This document shows, piece after piece, positions 24,315 to 32,450 of a DNA stretch of 64,000 bases. The DNA is from JAUYQR01 sp043727195. GTDB taxonomy: Bacteria; Pseudomonadota; Alphaproteobacteria; Rhodobacterales; Rhodobacteraceae. Under the pieces are notes generated by a model. The model was not told the origin of the DNA, made no database searches, and saw only the letters and a program-made list of their open reading frames with translations. Each line of letters opens with the position of its first letter. The first letter of the stretch is position 1. Location of the stretch: contig JAYSYZ010000136.1 in assembly GCA_043727195.1 (NCBI GenBank), forward strand, positions 1 to 64,000, in the 5' to 3' direction. The position numbers were made by a program, and so were the translations under genes.

Positions 24315-26186
24315 ATGGCCAAGACCCCGGAACCCGAGATCCGCAAACCGAAAAGCAAGGCCAAAGAGGTCGCGGGCTGGCTTTTGATGGGGATGCTGAT
24401 CCTCGGCCTCGGCGGCTTCGGGGTGACGAATTTCGGTGGCGGCGTCACCTCCATCGGCAGCGTCGGCAACACCAGGATTTCGACCGACGACTACGCCCGC
24501 GCCTTCCAGGCCCAGCTTGCCACCTTCAGCCAACAGGTCGGCCAGCAGATTTCCGCGCAGGAGGCGATTGCCTTCGGTCTTGACCGGCAGGTCCTGCAAA
24601 GCATCATCACCCGCGCCGCACTCGACAACGAGGCGCAGCGGGTCGGCCTGTCGGTCGGCGACGCCACCGTGGCTGCGGAACTGACCGGCATGGACGCGTT
24701 CAAGGGCGTCTCGGGCAGCTTCGACCGCGAGGCGTACCGCTTCACCCTTGATCGCAGCAACCTCACCGAGGCGGAATACGAGGCCAACCTGCGCCGTGAC
24801 ATCGCGCGCACGCTTTTTCAGGGCGCGGTCGGCGGCGGCATCAAAGCCCCCGCCGCGATGACCGACACGCTCTACGCCTGGGTCGGCGAACGGCGCGGTT
24901 TTTCGATGCTGCGGCTGGGCGAGGCGGATCTGACGGAACCGCTGCCCGAACCCACCGTTGCCGAACTTCAGGCCCATTATGACGCCAACGTCGCCAGCTT
25001 CACCAAGCCAGAGGCGAAGCGGATCACCTATGCAGCACTGCTGCCCGAAACCATCGCAAAGGACCAGCCGGTCGACGAGGCGCTTTTGGCAAAGATGTAT
25101 CAGGATCGGATAGACGAATTCGTTGTGCCCGAGCGGCGGCTGGTCGAACGGCTGGTTTATCCCGATCAGGCCGCCGCCGATGCAGCCGGGGCCAGGCTGG
25201 ACGCCGGCGAGGCATTTGAGACGCTGGTTGCCGACCGTGGCCTGACGCTGGACGCAATCGACCTCGGCGACGTGGCAAGGGAAGACCTTGGTCAGGCCGC
25301 TGAAGCAGTGTTCGCTCTGACCAAGCCCGGGGTTGTCGGGCCGGTGCCGACCGACCTTGGGCCGGCAATCTTTCGCGTCAACGCGATCCTGACGGCAGAG
25401 GAGACAACTTTCGAACAGGCCCGCGACACGCTGGCCATCGAGATGCGGACCGAAGCCGCCCGCCGCCAGATTGCCGATCAGGTGGAGACTGTCGACGATC
25501 TTCTGGCTGGCGGCGCAAGCCTGGAAGACCTGGCAAAAGAGGTTGGAATGACTCTGGCCACGCTGGACCATGTGCCCGCCCGGCAGGGTGATGCACCGAT
25601 CGAAGGCTATCCCGCCTTCCGGACCGCCGCCGACGCGGTCGCAGCCGGCGATTTCGCCGAGGCCATCGTGCTGGAAGACGGCGGCCTTGTCGCGCTGCGA
25701 CTGGACGAAATCGTGCCCGCCGCCCCGATCCCATTTGACGAGGCACGCGACGCCGTGGCCGAGGCCTGGCGCAAGGACGCGGTTGCCAAGGCCTTGTCTG
25801 CGCGCGGCGTCGAGATCAAGGCCGAACTTGAGGGCGGCGCAGCCCTCGGCACATTCGGCATCGTCGACGTGACACCGGAAATCGCCCGCGACGGGGTGGT
25901 GAACGGTGCGCCGGACACCCTGTTGCCTGAGGTGTTCGAGATGCAGGAAGGTGACGTTCGGGTGATCGAAGCCGATGGTTTCGTCGCCGTAGTCAGGTTG
26001 GACCGCATCATCCCCGCCGCCCGCGACGGTGACGACGCCACGGCGATGCAGGCCGCCCTTGCGGCGCAGATCGAGCAGGCAATTTCGACCGATGCCTTCA
26101 GCGCCTTTACCGATGCGCTGACAGCCGAGGCGGGCATCACCTTGGATCAGGCGGCGATCAATGCCGTTCACGCCAGCCTGCCCTGA
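24315..26186 (+). CDS. ppiD: PpiD-like periplasmic peptidyl-prolyl isomerase/chaperone
   Basis: Membrane-anchored folding factor facing the periplasm at the Sec translocon. Start set at ATG 24315 (MAKTPEPEIRKPKSK). A short basic cytoplasmic tail is followed by one transmembrane helix at about residues 20-40 (GWLLMGMLILGLGGFGV). Then come a SurA_N-type region (DDYARAFQAQLATFSQQVGQ, RQVLQSIITRAALDNEAQR) and a degenerate parvulin-like region around residues 260-370. 623 residues, the usual size. trpE starts 1 bp after its stop, so both are likely on one transcript. Confidence 0.92.
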   Translation: MAKTPEPEIRKPKSKAKEVAGWLLMGMLILGLGGFGVTNFGGGVTSIGSVGNTRISTDDYARAFQAQLATFSQQVGQQISAQEAIAFGLDRQVLQSIITRAALDNEAQRVGLSVGDATVAAELTGMDAFKGVSGSFDREAYRFTLDRSNLTEAEYEANLRRDIARTLFQGAVGGGIKAPAAMTDTLYAWVGERRGFSMLRLGEADLTEPLPEPTVAELQAHYDANVASFTKPEAKRITYAALLPETIAKDQPVDEALLAKMYQDRIDEFVVPERRLVERLVYPDQAAADAAGARLDAGEAFETLVADRGLTLDAIDLGDVAREDLGQAAEAVFALTKPGVVGPVPTDLGPAIFRVNAILTAEETTFEQARDTLAIEMRTEAARRQIADQVETVDDLLAGGASLEDLAKEVGMTLATLDHVPARQGDAPIEGYPAFRTAADAVAAGDFAEAIVLEDGGLVALRLDEIVPAAPIPFDEARDAVAEAWRKDAVAKALSARGVEIKAELEGGAALGTFGIVDVTPEIARDGVVNGAPDTLLPEVFEMQEGDVRVIEADGFVAVVRLDRIIPAARDGDDATAMQAALAAQIEQAISTDAFSAFTDALTAEAGITLDQAAINAVHASLP

Positions 26187-26187
26187 G

Positions 26188-27696
26188 ATGCAGCTTTCCC
26201 CAACCTTTGCAGCATTCGAGGCGGCATGGGCTGAGGGCCGCAACCAGATCGTCTGGGCGCGGCTGGCAGCCGACCTTGATACCCCGGTCAGCCTGATGCT
26301 GAAGCTGGGCGAGGCGCGGGCCGACACGTTCATGCTCGAATCGGTAACCGGCGGCGAGGTGCGGGGCCGCTACTCCATCGTCGGTTTGAAGCCGGATCTG
26401 ATCTGGCAATGCCTTGGCGGCAGCAGCCGGATCAACCGCGAGGCGCGTTTTGATCCTACGGCGTTTGCTGACCTGCAGGGCCATCCGCTGGACACGCTGC
26501 GCGCCCTGTTGTCGGAGTGCAGGATCGACATGCCCGAAGGCTTGCCGCCGGTGGCGGCGGGTCTATTCGGTTACCTCGGCTATGACATGATCCGGCTGGT
26601 CGAGCATCTGCCGGACGTGAACCCCGATCCCCTGGGCCTGCCCGATGCGGTGCTGATGCGGCCATCCGTCGTGGCGGTGCTGGACGGGGTCAAGGGTGAT
26701 GTGACGGTCGTTGCGCCAGCCTGGGTCGGATCGGGCCTGACGGCGCGGGCGGCCTATGCGCAGGCGGCGGAGCGGGTGATGGACAGCTTGCGCGACCTTG
26801 ATCGGTCACCGGCGGTGCCTCGCGATCTGGGCGAGGCAACCCCGGTCGGTGTGCCCCGGTCGAACTTCACGCATGACGGCTACAAGGCGGCGGTGGACAA
26901 GGCAAAGGCGTATATCCGGGCGGGCGATATCTTTCAGGTGGTGCCAAGCCAACGCTGGGCGCAGCGTTTTGACTTGCCGCCTTTCGCGCTGTACCGGTCG
27001 CTGCGGCGGACCAATCCGTCGCCTTTCATGTTCTTCTTCAATTTTGGCGGTTTTCAGGTGGTGGGCGCCAGCCCGGAAATCCTTGTCCGTCTGCGCGATG
27101 GCGAGGTAACGGTGCGCCCGATTGCGGGCACCCGCAAGCGGGGCGCCACGCCCGAAGAGGACCGCGCGCTGGAGGCTGATCTGCTGGCCGATCCGAAGGA
27201 GCGGGCGGAGCATCTGATGCTGTTGGATCTCGGCCGCAACGATGTGGGTCGAGTCGCTCGTGTAGGTTCGGTGCGGCCGACCGAGACCTTCATCATCGAA
27301 CGCTACAGCCATGTGATGCACATCGTGTCGAACGTTGTGGGCCAGATTGCCGAGGGCGAGGATGCGCTGTCTGCTCTGCTGGCGGGACTGCCGGCTGGTA
27401 CCGTGTCGGGTGCCCCCAAGGTGCGGGCAATGCAGATCATCGACGAGCTGGAGCCGGAAAAGCGCGGCATCTATGGCGGCGGAGTGGGCTATTTCGCGGC
27501 CAATGGCGAGATGGACTTCTGCATCGCGCTGCGCACGGCGGTCTTGAAGGACGAGACGCTTTACATCCAGGCAGGCGGCGGGGTGGTCCACGACAGCGAC
27601 CCGGAAGCTGAGTATCAGGAAACCGTCAACAAATCCAACGCATTACGTCGTGCGGCGGCAGACGCTGGGCTGTTCGCCCGGCGCGGCAACCTTTAA
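26188..27696 (+). CDS. trpE: Anthranilate synthase component I
   Basis: Converts chorismate to anthranilate with ammonia from TrpG. Start set at ATG 26188 (MQLSPTFAAFEAAW). 502 residues. Seen: the tryptophan-feedback region near the N terminus (SLMLKLGEARADTFMLESV) and chorismate-binding blocks GDIFQVVPSQRW, RPIAGTRKRGATPEEDRAL, LLDLGRNDVGRVARVGSV, SGAPKVRAMQIIDELEP and GIYGGGVGYF. Separated from trpGDC by 14 kb and placed after ppiD with no attenuator in between. Confidence 0.97.
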   Translation: MQLSPTFAAFEAAWAEGRNQIVWARLAADLDTPVSLMLKLGEARADTFMLESVTGGEVRGRYSIVGLKPDLIWQCLGGSSRINREARFDPTAFADLQGHPLDTLRALLSECRIDMPEGLPPVAAGLFGYLGYDMIRLVEHLPDVNPDPLGLPDAVLMRPSVVAVLDGVKGDVTVVAPAWVGSGLTARAAYAQAAERVMDSLRDLDRSPAVPRDLGEATPVGVPRSNFTHDGYKAAVDKAKAYIRAGDIFQVVPSQRWAQRFDLPPFALYRSLRRTNPSPFMFFFNFGGFQVVGASPEILVRLRDGEVTVRPIAGTRKRGATPEEDRALEADLLADPKERAEHLMLLDLGRNDVGRVARVGSVRPTETFIIERYSHVMHIVSNVVGQIAEGEDALSALLAGLPAGTVSGAPKVRAMQIIDELEPEKRGIYGGGVGYFAANGEMDFCIALRTAVLKDETLYIQAGGGVVHDSDPEAEYQETVNKSNALRRAAADAGLFARRGNL

Positions 27697-27766
27697 AGGG
27701 CATACCCAAAAAGCTGCACCCTAATTCCCGCGCGGATCATGTGATCACTGGGGCAGGGTGACGATT

Positions 27767-27797
27767 GGTTCAGCTTTGATGTATGGAATGCTGAACC
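27767..27797. repeat. 8 bp inverted repeat between convergent trpE and yibQ-type gene
   Basis: GGTTCAGC (27767-27774) and GCTGAACC (27790-27797) are perfectly complementary, with a 15-base loop. They lie in the 185 bp gap between two convergent genes. A bidirectional terminator is plausible by position, but no T-run follows on either side. Confidence 0.4.
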
Positions 27798-27881
27798 GCC
27801 TTGACAGCGTCAAACACCCTTGGCGACCCGGCAGGCTATGGCGGGGCGCTGCTTTGCACGAAACCCGCCTCTGCTGGCGCG

Positions 27882-29609
27882 TCAGTCGATGGCAAGGACC
27901 GCCGACAGGGGCGCAAGTGCGACCGTCGCGGCGCGGCCCTCTACCGTCCATTCGAGGAGTGCCGCAACGGTTTCGTCGGTCGTGCGGCCGACCACGGTCA
28001 CCCGTCCGTCCTGCGCCGATTTGAACGCGGCGCGGTCCAGCCCACGCCGAATTGCGGTGCGGTCTTCACCGGCACCGTCGATCGGGCGGAATATGACGGC
28101 GGCAGCCAGATCCTCGCGCCGGGCGACCTGATCGGCGGCGTTCAGGCCCTGATCCCAGGTCAACAGCCCGCGCCCCTGTGCCGCCACGACCGGCACCACC
28201 AGGCTGGCGAGCGGTCGGTTGTCCTGAAACCGCATCTCTGGCAGGTCCATCACGGCGACAGCTTCGGGCAGGCCCCGGCCCATCGCCTCAAAGGCCACCT
28301 CGACGTCGGAGGCCTGCGCACCTTCGACGATGCCGGTTGCCAGCATCACCACTTCCTTGCCCGCTGCCCGGTAGATTGCGGCACGGTCCGGCGTGGCGGG
28401 ATCGAGTGGATCGAGGGCAAAACTGACCGGAAAGGGCAGGCTGGCAAGGGCCACGCGATCCAGCGTTGACGCGCCGTCGTCGATTAGCACGACTGCGAAA
28501 AGCGGCTTGGCACCGGGATTGTCGAAGGCAGCGGCATGGACCACGCGGGGCCGGGTGTCCGGCGGATCGGCTGCAGCAGGATCAGCAGCGGGGGGCGGTT
28601 CACTGGCCGGAGCGTCACCGATCCTTGGCAGGCGACCGACGATCACGCCTTCGGCGCTGCCACGGAAGCCCGGGGCAGGCGGCAGTGTGGAGCCAGGCGG
28701 GTCTTGAGCGTCGGGCAGTGCGGCGATCTCGGGTTTCGGCAAGATCACAGGCGGTGTGGGGGGCTTGACCGGCGCGTCGTCCGCAGGCTGTTGCGCCGTT
28801 CTGACTTCAGGGGCAGATTCCGGCGCCAAATCGGGGGCGGTGTCGGGTTGGACGAGCACCACTTCCGGTTCCGTCTTGGGTGGCGGCATCGCCCCGGCAT
28901 CAGGATTGACTTCGGGGGCGGGAACCACGGCAGCCGCGGCGGATGCTTCCGGCGCAGGATCAGCTTCGGCGATCCCGGCGGTTGCTGCTTTGGGTGGCAA
29001 GGGTGCCGGGTTCTCCATCGAGGCGATAATCGTATCCTGATCCGGAATTGGCGGTTGCGCCGGATATCTTGGCTGATCGGGCAAGGGTATTTCGGTTACG
29101 GTGGAGGCGACCAGATCGGTATCGATCGGCTCTGGCGCCAGCGGTGGTGCCGTCTTTGTCATGGGCGGCACCATTGGTGCGGCGTCGACCGGGGCCTCTT
29201 CGACCGACGTCGCAGGTTCGGAGGCGGGCGCCTGCTTTGCCGCATCAGCTGCTACAATGCCGGCTTCAGGTCCCTGCCCGGTTATTGCGCCGTCTTTGGC
29301 TGTGGCCACGGCGGTGGGGTCGTTCGCGCTTGCCTCGGCTGCGGTGGCTGCGGCTTCTGGGACGGACTCCGACGCGGCGACTGGTGCTTTTGGGTCGACA
29401 GGTACAGCGACTTTGGCCGGGGCAGCCGCAGGTTCTGGCTGAGGGTTGCTGGCGTCTGTCGCGGTGATTACTTTTTTAACGGGCTGCGCTGCAACATGTG
29501 CGGCGTCCGGCTTGCCGCGCATGACCGGGTTGATCAGTGAAGCTGCGACCAGGCCCCCTGCCACCGTGACCCCGCCAACGAACGCCCCAAACAAAAACTT
29601 GCCGATCAC
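27882..29609 (-). CDS. Divergent polysaccharide deacetylase family protein (YibQ/DUF610) with long Pro/Ala-rich linker
   Basis: Start set at GTG 29609, which has a GGAGG site and gives an N-terminal membrane helix (VIGKFLFGAFVGGVTVAGGLVAA). Residues about 35-350 are low-complexity, rich in Ala, Pro, Glu and Asp, and look like a disordered cell-wall spanner. The C-terminal 200 residues form the YibQ-type NodB-like domain: FAVVLIDDGASTLDRVALASL, PVSFALDP, AGKEVVMLATGI and AVMDLPEMRFQDNRPLASLV. The family is usually next to ctpA/envC-type cell-wall genes, which are absent here. Enzymatic activity is unproven. Confidence 0.85.
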   Translation of the reverse strand: MIGKFLFGAFVGGVTVAGGLVAASLINPVMRGKPDAAHVAAQPVKKVITATDASNPQPEPAAAPAKVAVPVDPKAPVAASESVPEAAATAAEASANDPTAVATAKDGAITGQGPEAGIVAADAAKQAPASEPATSVEEAPVDAAPMVPPMTKTAPPLAPEPIDTDLVASTVTEIPLPDQPRYPAQPPIPDQDTIIASMENPAPLPPKAATAGIAEADPAPEASAAAAVVPAPEVNPDAGAMPPPKTEPEVVLVQPDTAPDLAPESAPEVRTAQQPADDAPVKPPTPPVILPKPEIAALPDAQDPPGSTLPPAPGFRGSAEGVIVGRLPRIGDAPASEPPPAADPAAADPPDTRPRVVHAAAFDNPGAKPLFAVVLIDDGASTLDRVALASLPFPVSFALDPLDPATPDRAAIYRAAGKEVVMLATGIVEGAQASDVEVAFEAMGRGLPEAVAVMDLPEMRFQDNRPLASLVVPVVAAQGRGLLTWDQGLNAADQVARREDLAAAVIFRPIDGAGEDRTAIRRGLDRAAFKSAQDGRVTVVGRTTDETVAALLEWTVEGRAATVALAPLSAVLAID

Positions 29610-29848
29610 TACTGCCTCCGACCTAGCGCCGTGGTGTAAACATGGAACGTCACCTGGCGCGCGGCGCAAAGTCTTGTATTGTGATCCATGCGCGTTTTCG
29701 TGGTGTCCCTGAAGCTTTTACTGCCGCTTTCGCGCAGCATAGCGCGACCTTGCCGCTGCATCATCCCTTATCGTGACAAAGGCGGCAAGTCGCCGTTTGC
29801 GCCAGCCCGCACCATGCCGGAAGCTCAGCCAGTGCCCCACAGATAGTT

Positions 29849-29922
29849 TGGAGGCGGGTACCGGAATCGAACCGGTCTTCACGGATTTGCAATCCGCTGC
29901 GTAACCTCTCCGCCAACCCGCC
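29849..29922 (-). tRNA. tRNA-Cys (anticodon GCA)
   Basis: The 74-nt minus-strand sequence folds as a cloverleaf: acceptor GGCGGGT pairs with ACCCGCC, discriminator U (typical for Cys), encoded CCA. The anticodon loop ATTGCAAAT carries GCA, and the T loop is TTCGATT. It stands alone between the YibQ-type gene and the creatininase-family gene. Confidence 0.97.
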
Positions 29923-29985
29923 GCGATGAGTGTGCGGGGGATAGCGGATCGGTGGCGGGGCTGCAAGAGGCTGGTGTTTTGGGTC

Positions 29986-30040
29986 AAGGTTTCGGGCCAA
30001 GGTGTTTCGGGCCAAGGTTTCGGGCCAAGGTGTTTCGGGA
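29986..30040 (+). repeat. Tandem repeat, two copies of a 28 bp unit
   Basis: The unit is AAGGTTTCGGGCC followed by AAGGTGTTTCGGGCC (29986-30013). It is repeated directly at 30014-30040 with the last copy ending AAGGTGTTTCGGGA. It lies between tRNA-Cys and the creatininase-family gene, ending 58 bp before that gene's start. The nested 13/15 bp half-units suggest slippage or serial duplication. No function is evident. Confidence 0.85.
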
Positions 30041-30097
30041 TTGACCCTGACCCGTGGTTGGCGGTCAGATGCGGGCAATGGACCGGAGGCAAGTGGA

Positions 30098-30910
30098 ATG
30101 CGGCAGAGGCACAGGTTCTGGGCGGATTACACGGCGCGGGAATTTGCGGCGCTGCACCGGGGCAACCTGATCGCCGTTTTGCCGGTGAGCGCGGTCGAAC
30201 AGCACGGTCCGCATCTGCCCATGTCGGTGGACCGCGATATCCTGAACGGAATCATTGCGGCAGCGCTGCCGTTGATCCCTGACGATTGCCCGGCGCTGTT
30301 CCTGCCGACCTGTGCCATCGGTAAGTCGAACGAGCATTCGGCCTGGCCCGGCACGCTGACCTTGTCGGCAACGACGCTGATGGCGATGTGGACCGAAATC
30401 GGCGATTCGGTGGCCACGGCGGGGGTGCGAAAGCTGATCCTGCTGAACTCGCATGGCGGGCAGATTGCGCCAATGGACATCGTGGCACGCGATTTGCGGG
30501 TCAAGCACGGGATGCTGACGGTGGCGGCCAACTGGTTTGGGATGGGTGCGCCGGAAGGGGTGATTTCCGACGATGAAGAGCGTCTGGGCATCCATGCCGG
30601 CGATAAGGAAACGTCGATGATGCTGGCATTGCAGCCGCATCTGGTCGACATGGAACATGCCCGTGACTTTCCGGCGGGGCAGGCAAATTTCACCGGTCTG
30701 CTGGGCCTGTCACCTGCGGGCAAGCTGGGCTGGCAGATGCAGGATCTGAACGCAGCCGGAGTGTGCGGCAATGCCACGGCGGCGTCGGCCCAAAAGGGAC
30801 ATGCTTGTGTTGACCATGCAGCGCGGCAACTGGTGGCGCTGCTGGGTGAGGTGCAGCGGATGCCACTGGACTGGCTGGCCAGCAAGGCGGATCCGGATGC
30901 CTATGCCTGA
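30098..30910 (+). CDS. Creatininase-family amidohydrolase
   Basis: Metal-dependent amidohydrolase of the creatininase/FAPy-deformylase/MftE family acting on cyclic or formyl amides. Start set at ATG 30098 (MRQRHRFWADYTAREFA), 8 bases after a GGAGG site. Seen: metal-ligand block SAVEQHGPHLPMSVDRDIL, LLNSHGGQIAPMDIVARDL and GIHAGDKETSMMLAL (Glu ligand). 270 residues. The exact substrate is open; with the deaminase, FAD oxidase and RidA genes nearby, a nitrogen-heterocycle pathway is a reasonable guess. Confidence 0.9.
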   Translation: MRQRHRFWADYTAREFAALHRGNLIAVLPVSAVEQHGPHLPMSVDRDILNGIIAAALPLIPDDCPALFLPTCAIGKSNEHSAWPGTLTLSATTLMAMWTEIGDSVATAGVRKLILLNSHGGQIAPMDIVARDLRVKHGMLTVAANWFGMGAPEGVISDDEERLGIHAGDKETSMMLALQPHLVDMEHARDFPAGQANFTGLLGLSPAGKLGWQMQDLNAAGVCGNATAASAQKGHACVDHAARQLVALLGEVQRMPLDWLASKADPDAYA

Positions 30911-30989
30911 CCGCTTGCAAACGACAGCGCGGTGATGTATTTCTTGATAAATAAAAATGCGCTACGTTTTCCATGGAAAGGATCTCATC

Positions 30990-31373
30990 ATGGCCGCTTT
31001 GTTGCATTTGCCAGTTGACGTTCCAGCGCGCGGGCTGGTCCTGTCCAAGGCTGCGCTGGCTGCCGCTGACCGGCTGGGGCTGACCGCGCGGACCCTGGCG
31101 CGGATCATCGGGGTGTCGGAACCCACCGTTTCCCGGATGAGGCGCGGCGATCTTGGGTTGGAGGAGGGGACGAAACCTTTTGAACTGGCCGCTTTGCTGA
31201 TCCGCGTCTTCCGGTCGCTGGATGCGGTGACGGGCGGCGACGAACGGGTAGCACGGGCCTGGGTACAGGCGGAAAATCTGGCGCTGGGTGGTGTGCCGGC
31301 GGCAAAGATGGTTTCGGTGCAGGGGTTGTGCGATGTCGTCACCTATCTGGACGCGAGACGCGCTCCGCTCTGA
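30990..31373 (+). CDS. Xre/MbcA/ParS-type antitoxin
   Basis: Antitoxin half of a type II toxin-antitoxin pair. Residues about 28-55 form a helix-turn-helix (ARTLARIIGVSEPTVSRMRR). The C terminus (RVARAWVQAENLALGGVPAAKM) is the DUF2384 toxin-binding helix pair. Start set at ATG 30990, preceded by AAGGA; an upstream ATG at 30957 has no ribosome site. 127 residues. Overlaps the RES toxin gene by 41 bp. The antitoxin normally represses its own operon. Confidence 0.9.
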   Translation: MAALLHLPVDVPARGLVLSKAALAAADRLGLTARTLARIIGVSEPTVSRMRRGDLGLEEGTKPFELAALLIRVFRSLDAVTGGDERVARAWVQAENLALGGVPAAKMVSVQGLCDVVTYLDARRAPL

Positions 31374-32112
31374 ACTGCGGGCCTTTCGGGGCAAGGCCTG
31401 GCGTCTGGTCGAGGCGCAGCATCGGGTTTCGACCCTGAAGCTGGTCAACACACTTGCCGAGCAGGCGGTACTGGAGGAGTTGCTGGAGGCGACCAAGCCG
31501 CCGCTACCCGACGCATGCCGGGGCCTTGACTATCTTCTCTCGACGCCCTTCCGCTATCGCCCGTATCCGCATGGGTCGCGCTTTCGGCGCGCCGGATTTA
31601 CCGCCGGTGTCTGGTATGGGGCCGAACGGGCCGAGACGGCAGTGGCCGAGATGGTGTTCTACCGGTTTCTGTTCTATGCCGAGGCGCCCGCTGTGCCGTT
31701 TCCGGATGGCGCGGCCGACTACACCGGGTTTGCGGTGCCTGTTGCTACCGGGGCGGCGCTGGACCTGACCGCGCTACCGCTGGTCAATGATGCGGCGTAT
31801 TGGACGCATCCGACCGATTATGGCGCATGTCAGGCGCTGGCCGATGCGGCGCGAGAAGCAGGGGCAGGGCTGTTGCGCGCAGCGTCGGCGCGTGACCCGA
31901 AGGGCGGTGCGAACCTCGCTATACTGACCTGCGCAGCTTTTGCGGCCAAGGCCCCGACCGACCGGCAGACTTGGCGGATCAGGGTTGGTCCGAATGGCGC
32001 GCAGGCGATCCGTGAACATCCCGCGAAGGGAATCGAATTTGGTCGCAACGTCTTTGCCACTGATCCACGGCTTGTAGGGATGCGTTGGGACCGGCCACGT
32101 GTGGGTGGTTAG
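31333..32112 (+). CDS. RES-domain toxin
   Basis: RES toxins degrade NAD+ (phosphorylase or glycohydrolase activity, as in MbcT) and arrest growth unless bound by the Xre partner. Start set at ATG 31333 (MSSPIWTRDALRSELRAF). The named residues are visible: Arg in GSRFRRAGFTAGVWYGAE, Glu in ETAVAEMVFYRF, and Ser in LLRAASARDPKGGANLAIL. 259 residues, somewhat longer than minimal RES proteins. Translationally coupled to the antitoxin by a 41 bp overlap. Confidence 0.92.
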   Translation: MSSPIWTRDALRSELRAFRGKAWRLVEAQHRVSTLKLVNTLAEQAVLEELLEATKPPLPDACRGLDYLLSTPFRYRPYPHGSRFRRAGFTAGVWYGAERAETAVAEMVFYRFLFYAEAPAVPFPDGAADYTGFAVPVATGAALDLTALPLVNDAAYWTHPTDYGACQALADAAREAGAGLLRAASARDPKGGANLAILTCAAFAAKAPTDRQTWRIRVGPNGAQAIREHPAKGIEFGRNVFATDPRLVGMRWDRPRVGG

Positions 32113-32450
32113 CTGCGCAGCCTATCGCTCTGCCGCGCAATTCTGGCCAGAGGGGGAGGGCGGCTTTTGGGCGTAGAACCGTCTGTCGTCTTGCGAAATC
32201 CTTTTTCAATCGGCCCGCGCAGAGCAGACTGAGGCGGCGGGTTATTTCCACTTGCCGCGCGCCCGGGAGCGGGTGATTTGGGTCAGGCCGGGACCGCCCG
32301 ATTTGGTGCGACAGGTGTGTGGAGTCATTACGGTCTCGTGGTTTCCCTGCGTTCGTCGGTGGTGAGCATGGGATTGAAGACCTGGGATGCAGTGCAGGGC
32401 CGCAGAAAAGCGTTTCTGTCATGGGCGCGCAAAGATGACCAGCGCGCGGG
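32113..32450. other. 338 bp intergenic region, no gene recognised
   Basis: It lies between the convergent RES toxin gene and the FAD oxidase gene. Open frames exist but none resembles a known protein or has a good ribosome site. No clear terminator hairpin is seen. Confidence 0.5.

Noticed and set aside
24282..26333. A 683-codon open frame on the minus strand over ppiD
   Set aside because: It is the complement of a well-supported gene, has no recognisable domains, and arises from high GC content.
29986..30040. A CRISPR array
   Set aside because: The repeats are contiguous without spacers, there are only two copies, and no cas genes are present.
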